A DNA stretch of 64,000 nucleotides from Megamerina dolium (Eukaryota; Arthropoda; Insecta; Diptera; Megamerinidae). The first letter of the stretch is position 1; each line of letters begins with the position of its first letter. A program made the translations under genes and the position numbers. The notes under the pieces were generated by a model. The model saw only the letters and a list, made by a program, of their open reading frames with translations, searched no databases and was not told the origin of the DNA. This document shows, in pieces, positions 43,992-55,645 of this stretch. Location of the stretch: contig OY978525.1 of the NCBI GenBank assembly GCA_963854835.1, forward strand, positions 32,945,253 through 33,009,252, given 5' to 3'.

Positions 43992-45181
43992 TGTAACACG
44001 CGTATCCGTGTTACAAATGCCGAATATTAATATATTCGGCAACCATATTTATATAGAAAAAAAATAAATAATAATTAGAAAATAAATAATAATAAAATAA
44101 ATAATAATAAAAAAAAATATTAAAAATAAACTCATGTCGCGATTCAGTATCGAACCCGTACATGTGGGCAAGGTCAGGTGGTGGGACGAACCCACGGAAC
44201 ACTTGCACCAAGACACATTTACGACTTCGATACAGATAAATGAGTTTGCATATGTGCTTGTGCTTAATTCAGTTGATATAAATTAATTAATATAAATTGA
44301 ATTTGAATTTACATGTAATGCATGTACGTATGTATGTAATATATGCTAATTGAATAAAGACAAAAACACAAGTAAAAAAAAAGGCAAACACATAAAGCAG
44401 ATATGAGAATTCTCGTTTGGTTTAGCATACATTTCATAGATAATGATCATGCTGAACCAACTAAAATCGAGAAAAGCGACTTCCGTACTTGATCGGACAA
44501 GCGACATATGTACATGTGCTTGACCAGTTGGGATCAATATCGAAGCGTCTTTCTTCAGTTGCCAATTATTTTGCAACAACGACCCGTTGGGCGAATTGTT
44601 ACCAACGAGTGCTCTATTGAAGCAGAACCATATACGGTGCGCGACAATACGAGTTCTTGCCCTAAAATGATCCCATATACGGGAGCTTCGGGTAGTCAAC
44701 TGCGAGCCTTCTGCTCTGCCAAAGTAGTCACTTTGACCACTTCAAATCCAAGAGCAACCAGCTCGAGCGCTGGTTCCTCCTGCAGTCCCCTCCTTGTCTC
44801 CCTCTTACTTGCGTAGGATACGAATAGAGTAGGATAGTTTCATAAATTTGTAGCCTTAGTGGAATAATTCAATTGTAGCATATTTTTCATTAATTTGTTA
44901 ATTCAATTTGCCAATTCTTCTGTACTTCTAAGCCTCTTTTCTTTTTGTAAATACTTATTTCTTGTAAAGCCAAATAAACGAAAAGAATAATAAAAGTAGG
45001 AATTGTACCGCGAGAGGTATATCATCCGAGCCGAACACTCTAGTGTCGGTAAGATTACTGTCAATTTGACAGTAAGTGTGTAATTCGGTTTTCCTCCTAC
45101 AACAAGAGTTTTTCGCTGCCCTCTTGTTTACCCTGGCTGGCTGAGCGTTACCCCAGCTGGAAAACAAAGGCACGCGTTACA
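43992..45181. mobile_element. Candidate solo LTR (about 1.19 kb)
   Basis: The ends are TGTAACACGCG at 43992 and CACGCGTTACA ending at 45181, i.e. TG...CA with inverted termini. A 4-bp direct repeat ACCT flanks it (43988-43991, 45182-45185), as for a Gypsy-type integrase. Two palindromes sit at the left end: GTAACACG...CGTGTTAC and TGCCGAATAT-TAAT-ATATTCGGCA (about 44017-44040). An AATAAA signal is at about 44972. There is no coding region. No second LTR or internal region is present, so it would be a recombination product. A long MITE is the alternative. Confidence 0.5.
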
Positions 45182-45185
45182 ACCT

Positions 45186-45268
45186 AGAACCGTCAGACAT
45201 AGCGGACACGTCTCCTAAAGATATCTTTGAATTCCTAGTGAATACTAGACTTAAGGAGTACTTGTAAA
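45186..45268 (+). mobile_element. I/LOA-like LINE fragment, right part
   Basis: Across the LTR junction and beyond, the plus strand reads NLEPSDIADTSPKDIFEFL then VNTRLKEYL and a stop near 45268. This resembles the C-terminal end of RNase H-bearing LINEs and could be the remainder of the element at 43612-43987. The sequence between (RT core and RNase H) is missing. Confidence 0.5.
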
Positions 45269-46126
45269 TTTTCAGAGTCTGTCACAATAGGTCTATCTTC
45301 GCCGCAGTGACAAGGTGACTGGTTCCCGCTCTACAATCAATCTATCTATCTAAGGTTCGAAAGAAATACTTTTCGATAGTTCCTTACTTCCAGTAGTTCA
45401 AAGATTATCACATTGCTGCAAATGTATTGTACTTCACGTCGTAAACATTTAAAGATAACTCTTAATTTCATTGGTATCCCGAATTTTCGCTTTTATTTTT
45501 TTTTTACGCTTGTATCATATGCACATATATACTTACATATACATCGAATCATACATGTACGAGTATCATCACCAGCACATAATGCAAACAGTAAATATCA
45601 TAATATTTAAAACAGCAACGATGACACATATTCGTCGGTGAATTGATTTGTACATACTTTTAAGAACACTTTTTTTCCGGTAAACGTGACATCTACACAA
45701 TAATGACATCAGCAGGAATGTATGAATCGGATATATACACCCACATATCGATAAAAACGAAAATGAAATTATAGAGAAACAACAGGATATTAATCGCTAA
45801 AATAAACCGGAAGTCGAAAACAAATGTATTTATATATATATACGATATGTAATAAGTAAGAGAGTAAATGAGAAAAATAGAAAACGAAAAAAAAATACAT
45901 AACTGTCTGAACCGGAAATAAAACGGAAGTTTGAAATCAAGCAATAATATTAATGAATAAATACCCAAAAGTGTTCGTCCAGGGTTTTGGAAATTTAACT
46001 CTTTTTTTTCTTCTTTATTAAAATATATATTTTTAAATCGATACAAATTGTAACAAGAGAAAAAATTCTTAAGTTGGGTTAGACCTTAGGAGGCGATTTA
46101 TATCAATTAGTTTACTTATTGAAGAA
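45269..46126. other. No gene recognised
   Basis: AT-rich DNA; no supported feature. Confidence 0.45.
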
Positions 46127-46200
46127 TGCGCTTTAATCGTTCACACAGCACACCCGATAGGACTTGGTATGCGATGCTAATTATCGGATCTCCTTTCTTA

Positions 46201-47714
46201 TATTTCGGGAATAGGAAATAAATGAAAACGGCTATATTGTTTTTCAAAATATTCACCATGATGGTCAATTCGTTCAAACCATTTGTTATAGCAGTGTTTC
46301 TATTCCCCTTGAGATACTTCCATAACATGGTTTTTGAACGCTTCAACTGCTTCTTTGCGCACGTAAATCGCTGACCTTTGATATTCGGGAACAAGAAGAA
46401 GTCATTGGGTGTCAAATCAGGACTGTACGGAGGATGAGTCATCAATTCGATGTTTTGACTGCCCAAAAATTCAACCGTTTGAGAATGATTCGTCTTTGGC
46501 GGTTGGTTTTGCGAATTTCTCTGAAGACTTCCGCCAAACAAATGGGCGTGTACCACTCAGAATTGACCGACCTACGTTGCTCAAGCATATAACCCATTCG
46601 GCCGAAGAAACAAGCTACCATTTGCTTCGATGTGCTGCTGGCCCGAACAACTTTTGATGGACCTGGCTCGTCTTGGAACATCCACACGGTCGATTGCTGT
46701 TTTATTTAAGGTTCATTAGCGTATATCCATGATTCGTCACCTATCACGATTTTATACACGTCTTTTGCAGCACCACGGTCGAACTTTTTAAGCATTTCCT
46801 TACACCAATCGACGCGAACCTTTTTTTGAGCTATTGATAAATTATGGGGTATCCAACGACTGAAAATCGAATGTATTGAAGTGGAACTAATGTGCAAAGA
46901 TGCCTCTATCTCACGATATGTCAGATGAGGATCTTGCAATATCAGTTCATGCACTGCATCGATGTTTTGTGGCACAACAACTGATTTTGGACGACCTTCA
47001 CAGAATTCGTCAGCGACCGAACTACGACCACGATTGAATTCAAAATACCTCCGATATACTGTCATTTTTGATGGTGCTTTATCGCCATACAAAGAACTGA
47101 GTTCATCGACACATTCTTGTTGAGATAATCCACGTCGAAAGTTGTGAAAAATTATCCAACGATAACCTTCTCTTGAAATTTCCATTTTTTGGCCAAATTG
47201 ATTTTCTTAACTCACTGTAAACGAAACAAATAGCACTTGTACATCAAAACGTATCAAACAAACGTGTATCTAACAACATAAAAAAAAAAAAAATATGTGG
47301 CACTTAAAGCCCCAAAGGGCTCATTGGCCAAGCTTCTCTTCCATTACTGTTGTGCGTCTTAAATTTGGACAGTATTAGAATGGACCTACTTATTTTAGCC
47401 GGTTCCGAACGGCAGAACACTTGTGACATCACTTTTTCTGAGCTTTGTCACAGAGTTCTTTTTAGGAGCTTTTTCATGGCAAGTTGTTACTGTCGGAAGA
47501 ATTCCCAATTGCTTGCCGACAGGTGGGTACCGTTCGAAAGAAAAATCTTTTCAATATTAAATTTGTTATGCATCAGCCGGGTATTGAACCACGACCTACA
47601 GATCAGAAGGCGAACACACTAACCACTGAGCTACGGCACCCACAACATGCCAAACTTTATTATGGTGTTGCCAGATTTTAGCTATTGACATTAGTGTTGC
47701 CAGATCCCGAAATA
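46201..47714 (-). mobile_element. DD34D mariner, dead, hosting a SINE
   Basis: The termini share TATTTCGGGA (left 46201; complement of the right end ending at 47714), with TA outside each. The minus-strand transposase starts at Met 47185 (MEISREGYRWIIFHNFRRG). The paired HTH (KMTVYRRYFEFNRGRSS) and the linker DEFCEGRPKSVVVPQNIDAV follow, then the first Asp in IVIGDESWIYANEP and a stop near 46706. Later frames carry VWMFQDEPGPSKVVRAS-type sequence and YSPDLTPNDFFLFP (third Asp, about 46410). The second Asp region is lost. Removing the SINE leaves about 1.15 kb. Confidence 0.85.
47280..47641 (-). repeat. tRNA-derived SINE, copy 11, in the mariner 5' region
   Basis: A full-length minus-strand copy with its tRNA-like head ending at 47641 and an A13 tail (plus strand) at 47280-47292. 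A short target duplication ACAACAT is seen at 47273-47279 and 47642-47648. It lies between the mariner start codon (47185) and its right terminus (47714). Confidence 0.92.
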
Positions 47715-47815
47715 TAAATAGTAGCCCTCGTATACGGGACAGAGAACGCTGATCCTCCAATCACGGGCACGCCTTCATCCGACCATAATATGCTTATGAG
47801 CTGGTGCATGCTATA

Positions 47816-49060
47816 ATAAGATGATATTATTATAAAATTAAATTTTTAAGGATGTTGATCCGTTTCAGAGCATATATATGTATATAAGATCAGGTGAACA
47901 TCGCTATCAATAAACCGTAAACTGTGTATGACTTTGTTTACATTGGACACAGTGTACCGATTTATTTTGACATCTATCATATAGGCAAACGTAGAGTGGG
48001 CTCTTTCCCACTTCGAAGTGACATATGTTGATGCAACATTTATTGATGTGTCATTTTGTTGAAGTGGCATTTCTGAAGTGACATTTATTAATGTGATCTT
48101 TGTTGATATGATGAAGTGATACAATTCTACCAGCCAGAAATTTTCAATTCTACAATGCAAATATCTAAATAATAAACGTACAAAATACACAAAAAACTTA
48201 CAAAACACAAAATATTAAAGAAAATAAAAATAGGTTGACAATTTATAAACGTCAAAAAGATTGCTGCGTAGAAGTTTAGATAATGTTTTAGTATTACCAT
48301 GTCGGAGAGGGCTCACCTTAAAGAAAAAATTAGTGCAATAAGGCTAATATGAACAGGCATTATCAATTTCTCACTTCAATGTTGTAACGTAATTAGTTAA
48401 TGGCATTTTAAATTTAATTGAAATATATTGTACCTTTAACATCTACTCACACAAAAACTATTTTAAATTCGAATTTATATAATAAATTTACATCTGTTGA
48501 GGGCAAAAATAAAACAACAATAACAATAATAAAAATAACAAAATGATAAACTAAAATAGACTTGCATATCATACAATATTTGTAAAGATTCTGACGTCAA
48601 TATGCTCTAGTTTGTGTACTACAATATATGTCATGAGTTTGAAGGACACGGTAAAAACAAAACTTCTTCACAATAGTAGAGCAATGACAATTTCGAATAG
48701 TTATTGTTGACATATCATACATATGTATATACTACTTTCATCAATACAAACACAAATATACATACATATGTGGTTACATGCGAGTAAGAACAATATGCAA
48801 TATTGAATATGCAACTATGTGCAACTATTGCTTATAGAGAATATTTTGGCATATCGATATATGCGGTCTTAATTATGAAAGTGGTCTAGGTCAAATTGAA
48901 AGTAGAAAACAACTATTTTATAATATCAATAAAAACCAATGAGGTTTTGAATAAAATAGATTTATACTAGTTTTTCAATAAGTTAGCATAGCGAACAAGC
49001 AATTGACGTGTTAGTGTATTTTTTAAGTATGGGAAAGAACGGTTTCCAATTAAAAGAGAT
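47816..49060. other. No gene recognised
   Basis: AT-rich non-coding DNA. A short GAAGTGACAT-type motif recurs near 48016-48110, but no family is recognised. Confidence 0.45.
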
Positions 49061-49064
49061 TTAA

Positions 49065-50375
49065 CACTAGAAAGTTCAGGGAATTTTTGGTACAACTAGG
49101 TCTGCATAGACCTACTTGGAATTTGTGTAGAAAGACATAGGCAGATATCCTAAAAGTAAGTGTGTGTTTAATGCTAGGAAAATGACAAGGTGAAGAGTTA
49201 AAACATATTTTTATATTTTCTATATAACAATGTACCCTACTTTATTTATCATAGGTAGGAAAATAAATGTCATTCAAGGCATTCAAGGCGTGACTTGACA
49301 TGTGATTGCTGTTTACCTATTTTTTACAATACATGCAATAAAATCGAATTTTTCGCTGTTTTTTATCCAATTTATGGCACAGCGAGAACGATGGTCGAGT
49401 TGCAGAGGAAACGACATAGCTACCTCTGAAAAAGTTGAACAATTGATTTTAGAATTTGAATTGACTGCATGAATATATGAAATGCTTACCTCTATACCGA
49501 ATACCACTATTGGCTGATAAACGTGATGAATAACTCATACAATGGGATTTGTTGCTCTCTACCTCATATGAGGGACCACCAGCTGTTTTGCCAATTTCAA
49601 GAGGAAGACACTTCTTCGTACGGTTCTGTTGACATTTATCTCATGAATGACAAATGCAGCCAACCCCGCCAGGTCCAACATGTTCTAGAACAGAGCTAAC
49701 GACCATCGGTTGGTGACCCGTTTCCACGTGTAACCGCCAACCAATTGTTATTGTGGTAACTGAATACTGTACTAAATAAATCTCGTTTTCGATCGAACAT
49801 CTCCTTCGGTATGCAGGCTTTGTTTTTACGCATGGTTCCTACATATGCCAACCGTTTTGTCATCAATGTCGGTATATATTGTTCATCCAGAACCGGCATA
49901 TTTTTCGACCGATATCAAAACAACGTTCTCGCCTTAATTTACCGCACGTGCTTCATTTGCCTATTTTCCAACACATTTTATTTCTTTCACTGGATAATTG
50001 GATAAGTGCTCTTTCATTTCGTATTTTCTGGTTTCGACAGAATATAGTGGGTGCAGCATGATGAGTATATAGATGGACCAAGTTGCTCATAAACTTATTC
50101 CAAACGTCGTCGATGGCGACCTATTAGCTTTCTAATAGTCGAACGGGTCTGTATAGGTCTGCACAGGCCGGCTTGGTCCGTTTGAAGCATTTAAATTGTA
50201 AACATGATTAAAACCGAACACAAAAACATAAGCAATATGATTTTGTGCCCTTTAGGTTTGCCGTAGCCGCTTCTAGGAAGTCATGGGCAGTTTCGTCTCC
50301 AACACGCAAAACAAAAAATTTATACACACGTTTATATGCAAAAGACCTGCACAAATCTGATTGAACCTTAAAGGA
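49065..50375 (-). mobile_element. piggyBac-family remnant bounded by TTAA
   Basis: TTAA lies at 49061-49064 and 50376-50379. The left end CACTAGAAAGTTCA resembles the piggyBac CCCTAGAAAG terminus, and the complement of the right end TCCTTTAAGGTTCA resembles it loosely. The minus strand at 49696-49905 encodes TKRLAYVGTMRKNKACIPKEM, a hallmark of the piggyBac C-terminal region. After stops and frameshifts comes a decayed block like NMLDLAG...FVIHEINVNRTVRRS (about 49560-49690). The N-terminal half and the catalytic DDD core are absent. Confidence 0.82.
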
Positions 50376-50484
50376 TTAAACACAATGAAAATTCATGCCG
50401 TAATGAAAAATGTTTAGGGTGAATCTTATTCTTCAAATAAAATAGTTTGTAAATGGTTGGATGCATTGAACTTTGTGGAGAATA

Positions 50485-50488
<4 letters not shown>

Positions 50489-50525
<37 letters not shown>

Positions 50526-52684
50526 TGAATCTTTCTTAAATACAAGAAACTAACAATAAGTATTCAAATCTTAAAAACTAAATAAAACTATGTGATATCC
50601 CCTACGTTCCATCACAATTTGGTGAGTCGCGAGATGTAGCAATTTTACAGCATATTCAGTGTGTCTTTTCTTTTTAATCGACGATGCCCCTTGCTCAGCA
50701 ACAATTGCCTAGCAAGGGGATTCGGATGATTGTGTAATTTTTGAATGTAGCTTCTGCAGGACATTGCAACTTCCTCAGAAATTGTGGATACATTTAAATC
50801 TCGATGGATGTTAACGTTCCTCATATACCAAGGCGCGTTTACAATAATTCGCAGACACTTGGATTGTATTCGCTGCAATTTTTCGATATTAGAGGGAGAT
50901 GCGGTGCCCCAAAACTGAATACCATAAGTCCAGATTGGTTTCAGGATTGCTTTATATAATAGCACTTTGTATTCAAGATTTAACTTTGATCTTTTGTGTA
51001 ACAGCCACCATAACTGATTCATTTTAAGCTTGATCTGAGTTTTCTTTGCCTCTATGTGATTTTTCCATGTCAGCCTTCTGTCGAGGTGAATACCCAAGTA
51101 CTTTGTTGAGGAACATTGTGGAACTGATTGGCCATTAATTTTAAGTGGGGGACATGTATCTGGCCTTAGCGTGAAGGTTACATGTACGCTCTTTGATTCA
51201 TTGACTTTTATACGCCATTTTGCTAGCCAGATTTCGAGAGAATCGACATGAGTCTGCAGGAGTTTAGTAGCTTCTATGGGGTTAGAGCGAGAGCACAATA
51301 TTGCCGTATCATCAGCAAAGGTCGATATGAATGTATAGTTATTGTTGGGCATATCTGAAGTGTATAAGAGATACAGTAAGGGACCCAAAACGCTTCCTTG
51401 AGGAACGCCAGCGTGAATATCCAATGGATTTGTTGTGTAATCCTTGTGATGTACGAGAAATTGTCTTTTCGTGAGGTAGCTACTAAGCAATGAGGAGACA
51501 TTTGCAGGCAGTAATAGTTTGAGTTTGTAAATAAGGCCATCGTGCCATACTTTATCGAAAGCTTGAGTGATATCAAGAAAGACAGCTGAGCAATACTTTT
51601 TTTCTTCAAAAGTGTTCCTTATCAGAGTTACAATGCGGTGGACTTGTTCTATTGTGCCGTGCTGTTTTCTAAATCCAAACTGATGTTGAGGAATCAGTTG
51701 GTTGAGATTAATAAATGGAGTTATATTCATGACAAGTAGCTTTTCGAATACTTTAGAAAGTAGAGGCAGGAGGCTGATAGGTCTGTACGATGCAACTTTT
51801 GTAAGGTCTTTTCCTGGTTTTGCTATCATAATAATTTTTGAAGTTTTCCAGCATTTGGGATAGTGTTTAATACGAAGGATAGCATTGAAAATGTGCATCA
51901 GATGAATTACTGAAGCCGGAGGTAGCTCTTTTATCATTTTACCGGTAATTTTATCTGGACCAGGTGATTTTTTTGGGTTTAAATCTTTATAAATTGCTTT
52001 GAATATGTCCTTTTTTTTAATTTTGAGCGTTATTGAGCAAGGTTGAGAAGTTAATATTGGTAATGAGGACTGTGAAGAGGGTGGATTGGGTGTAAACACA
52101 CTTTTTAGGTGGTTTGCAAAAGCCAAACCCTTCTCACAGTTGCTTCTAGCCCAATTACCGTCACTCAAACGGATGGGGGAATCAGTGAGAATTGGCCGAT
52201 TTAATTTTTTTGCTGATTTCCACAAAGAGTAGTCTGACGCTTCACCAGGTGTTAATTTCGCTATGTGCTCTTCTAACTCTTTGTTGTTTTTATTTTTTAA
52301 AGCTTGCTTTAACTTTCGAGTGCAGTGCTGTAGCTGTGTTTTCAGATTCGGTGATCTGAATTCTTGCCATTGTCTTCGGAGTCTTCTTTTCTGTCTTACT
52401 ATCAATTCAATATCGGCTGGTGTGTATGGGCTATAGTTTGATTGCTTGCATACCTTTGTGCAGGTGGCTGAGCTGAGAGCTAATGAGAGCAGCTGGTTGA
52501 ATTTTTCGAGTGCTGAGTCTACATCGTGTCCATTTCTTAATACAGTACTCAGAGGAAGATAGGAATTTATATATTTCTTGAATTTTAACCAGTCTATTTT
52601 CTTTCTAACGCAATTGCTTTGGGGGCTTGGTGATTTTATAGATATTACCGTGGGTGAGTGGTCAGATGATAGATCATAATTACA
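50489..52684 (-). mobile_element. Young 5'-truncated jockey-clade LINE
   Basis: A minus-strand non-LTR retrotransposon with a perfect 12-bp target duplication GGAGAATATACT (50477-50488 and 52685-52696). It has a poly(A) tail of about 35 nt (poly-T on plus, 50489-50523) and a 3' UTR of about 120 nt. It is truncated inside the endonuclease domain. A long uninterrupted frame and a homogeneous tail make it the youngest LINE here. Confidence 0.95.
50645..52684 (-). CDS. Jockey-type ORF2 fragment (endonuclease end + reverse transcriptase)
   Basis: An open frame of 679 codons from the 5' truncation to the stop at 50645; no genuine start codon is present. It begins with the last residues of the endonuclease (NYDLSSDHSPTVIS, containing the Ser-Asp-His of the active site). 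A linker follows, then the RT domain: NPKKSPGPDKITGKM, ASYRPISLLPLLSKVFEKLL, HQFGFRKQHGTIEQ, FLDITQAFDKVWH, AGVPQGSVLGPLLYLLYTSD and the catalytic FADDTAILC. The thumb and C-terminal region follow (KYLGIHLDRRLTWKNHI, PIWTYGIQFWG). There is no RNase H domain, as expected for jockey. All RT motifs are intact; only the 5' end is missing, so it cannot transpose by itself. Confidence 0.93.
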   Translation of the reverse strand, partial: CNYDLSSDHSPTVISIKSPSPQSNCVRKKIDWLKFKKYINSYLPLSTVLRNGHDVDSALEKFNQLLSLALSSATCTKVCKQSNYSPYTPADIELIVRQKRRLRRQWQEFRSPNLKTQLQHCTRKLKQALKNKNNKELEEHIAKLTPGEASDYSLWKSAKKLNRPILTDSPIRLSDGNWARSNCEKGLAFANHLKSVFTPNPPSSQSSLPILTSQPCSITLKIKKKDIFKAIYKDLNPKKSPGPDKITGKMIKELPPASVIHLMHIFNAILRIKHYPKCWKTSKIIMIAKPGKDLTKVASYRPISLLPLLSKVFEKLLVMNITPFINLNQLIPQHQFGFRKQHGTIEQVHRIVTLIRNTFEEKKYCSAVFLDITQAFDKVWHDGLIYKLKLLLPANVSSLLSSYLTKRQFLVHHKDYTTNPLDIHAGVPQGSVLGPLLYLLYTSDMPNNNYTFISTFADDTAILCSRSNPIEATKLLQTHVDSLEIWLAKWRIKVNESKSVHVTFTLRPDTCPPLKINGQSVPQCSSTKYLGIHLDRRLTWKNHIEAKKTQIKLKMNQLWWLLHKRSKLNLEYKVLLYKAILKPIWTYGIQFWGTASPSNIEKLQRIQSKCLRIIVNAPWYMRNVNIHRDLNVSTISEEVAMSCRSYIQKLHNHPNPLARQLLLSKGHRRLKRKDTLNML

Positions 52685-52696
52685 GGAGAATATACT

Positions 52697-55640
52697 GAAA
52701 AATAAATTATTTTTTTTACAATCTTATATCCCAAAGTGGATGTGGAACTTATCGCTTTTCCCTTTCTATGTTCCATTCCATCATTATGGTGGTAAAGTTT
52801 TAGTAAAATATCTCAGAACTACAACTTTATTGCAAAATAATATAGAAACCCACCCCAGAAGGATAGTCAGTGAGTGAGCACTTATCGAATAGCACACTTT
52901 TAGGCACAATCACCCAATAATTTGAATAGCAAACATTAAAATGTTAGTATGTTAGTATGTTAGTATATGTACTATACATCTACGAGTACGGAAATATATG
53001 TTCCCAAATATATTTCAAGATAGCACATTTCCGACTTGATTTTCGTATATAAAATGCCACCTGAAAATATGCAAAACTATGGCATAAAAACAACTCATAC
53101 TCGTATGTTGTAGCTGTGTAAAAAAATAATATGTTGAAAAGTTGAAAAGCGCATATTTTTCTTCTTACCTAATATTATTTTATCACATAAGTTGAAATGA
53201 AAGACAAAATATGTAGATATTTCTAAACTTTCACATTTTCAATCATATAGTTGCTATAATACTTCTCTATATGATGTTTTTCTACAGCACAGTATACAGT
53301 GTATTTAGTATAATAAATTCATATTATCACATATTTATGTCAGCATTATTATGAAAACAAAACTTTAGCTATTCAATTTGTGTGCAAAGTTTATAAAAAA
53401 AAATTGAGCATTATTCGCATGAAGTTTTCATATTTATTTTGAAAGAAGAAATATTTCTTGCAGTCAAGTGTAAAACAAAAAATAAGAAAGAGCATATTTA
53501 GTTAGCAAAAAAAAAAAAAACAAAAAATGCCATTAATTCATAGTGTCAAAATTGAGCACATTTGGTTTTGGAACAAACTACTAATTTGACTAAGAAAACC
53601 TTCAAAAATTGTTGGTGCGAAAATAAGACTATGGGTGAAATTATGGATGACATAAAGTGATCGAAAATACAGGACAGCCAAAATTATGTTTCTGAAAAAA
53701 AAAACATTTTAAAAATTCATATTTTACTCTTCAGGTAAATATTCAGCGTTAAGCAACGTTAGAATGAATCAGAAGTGCTCCATAAAAACTCGATTATCTT
53801 AGCCTGATAACGCTCCTATTGTTTGGTCCTTGGTTCAGGCACATCCACACAAAGAATTTTCATATTTCTTTTAATAGTCACTTTAGAAGGCGTGAAAACT
53901 TGGATGAATTTGTATAAGAAGAAGATACTCACCCATTTGCTCTGGGAGTTCCGAGTTGTATCAATCAGAAAAATTGCTAGAACAATACTTTCTCGACAAT
54001 TTATCCGGCAGTTGTTTTTTTTTTTGCTCTGTGGAAAATACCCACGACATCAACTCGGCTAATTCGATACTCTGTTGTCTATCTTAGCGAGTTTTTTTGC
54101 GATGGCTGTGATATTAAAACGGTATTTAATGCCACTGCAACCAACCCAACAAAGAAAAACAAATTATAACAAAAATTTTATGTAAAAAATTGACTTTAAA
54201 ATTTTTTTTTTTTTTTGTGCTCTGTTATTGGTGGATACTCTCATAAGCCAGATTACATTTTTCATTCAAACTTTTTAACTAAAAGCAACTCTGGTGTTGT
54301 ACCCTTGCAATGGTTACGAGCTTTAAAAGACCAATTTAATTGGCCATGATGTAATTACTACCTCGTGAACAATATTTCCCACACAAATTTTGACAGTTCG
54401 TTTGTAACCCTCAGAACCATTACTCATCTCACGAGGGATTCCACATTTTACTGTATCCATAATAATCATGGATTTAAATTAATAAAATTTTTGAAATGGA
54501 TTTTAGTCGAATTTTAATATCTACATATGCCATAGCCATGGAAAGTTTTTATACGAATTTTTAAAATGATTTCATATTAACTGATTTGCATGACATACAA
54601 TTTTCAATTTGCATCCTCTGTTCGAGAGATGACAAAACCGGAAACATCGAAACATCAGAAACAAGTTGAACAACGAAATTTCATTATATCAGAAAAATCC
54701 ATCTCATACATGCCCATCCAGCAACAACAAATATCATGAGTAGATGTGTGTGGTGTGTAATCAACGAAATTTCGTCTTGATTTTGTTGGCTGCTGAGTAA
54801 GCACATAGTGCCAAAATCATCAAAAATTACACAAATTCAATCGCATGTTTGCTGTGTTGCCGTTCCCGCGTATTTATCAATGGAAAATATACATTTTTGC
54901 TTCGCATGCTTACATATATTTTTTACGAAGTAAAATAGAAAAAGAGAAAATGAGAGCAATTAGAAGAGAACAGAGTATATTGATCTCTTACTGAAATTCA
55001 TTTGAGTTTCTATAGATAAAACATATTGACAAGAATAAAAATATTGTAAACTAATTAAACTTTAATACAAAATTGTGTTCCATGATAATTTAATGAATTC
55101 CAATTATCTATTAATAAAATTTAGATATTTATTAATTTTTGAGAAAAAAAAATGCAAAAATTGCATTTGCTAAATCTAGCATGTTCTTATATAAATATAA
55201 TTTGTTATGCTATATAATTTCAATATTAATTGAATCTTCATCGTCAAGTTCATACATACATATAGGTACAAATGAAAGTATTTATATATATGACATGCCG
55301 ACTCAAATTGATTATGAGAAGCTGTGTTTGGTTTACGTTTGAAAATGCTCAATCTTAGCTGTATCTAGTGAATGCAATCATTTTTGGTTTTGAATGAAAA
55401 GGGGGCCAGTGTTTCTTCGCCAGATTTGCTGTTAAAACGCTGTTTATTAAAAGTGGGATATCTCTATACTTCTAAAGTCTCTGGAAATGTCCCTAAAAGT
55501 CCTTTCTCTTAGTGTTCCACCATTGATTTTCGATTTTTTCTAATGCTTTCAATTCACCAAAAAGTTTAACCTTGAGCATTAAATTCGAGTGCATGACTTG
55601 ATGTCACATTAAGAAGAAAAATTTAATTCCTTATTTAAAT
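52697..55640. other. No gene recognised
   Basis: AT-rich DNA up to the 3' end of the first THAP gene, with a T16 run near 54201. An 80-codon frame at 53823 has no family signature. Confidence 0.5.
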
Positions 55641-55645
55641 TTTTG

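Larger units (their letters stand above)
46127..47815 (-). mobile_element. TAAG-tailed LINE fragment split by a mariner
   Basis: Two pieces of one fragment. 46127-46200 matches the region around 31270-31360 of the 30048-31735 copy (TTCACACAGCACACCCGATAG ... GGATCTCCTTTCTTA). 47715-47815 continues it (GGGACAGAGAACGCTGATCC ... GCTTATGAGCTGGTGCATGC, matching about 31376-31452). The mariner at 46201-47714 sits exactly in the gap. Confidence 0.85.

Noticed and set aside
44508..44816. 102-codon frame inside the candidate LTR as a gene
   Set aside because: No similarity to gag, pol or any host family; both strands show frames of similar length here.
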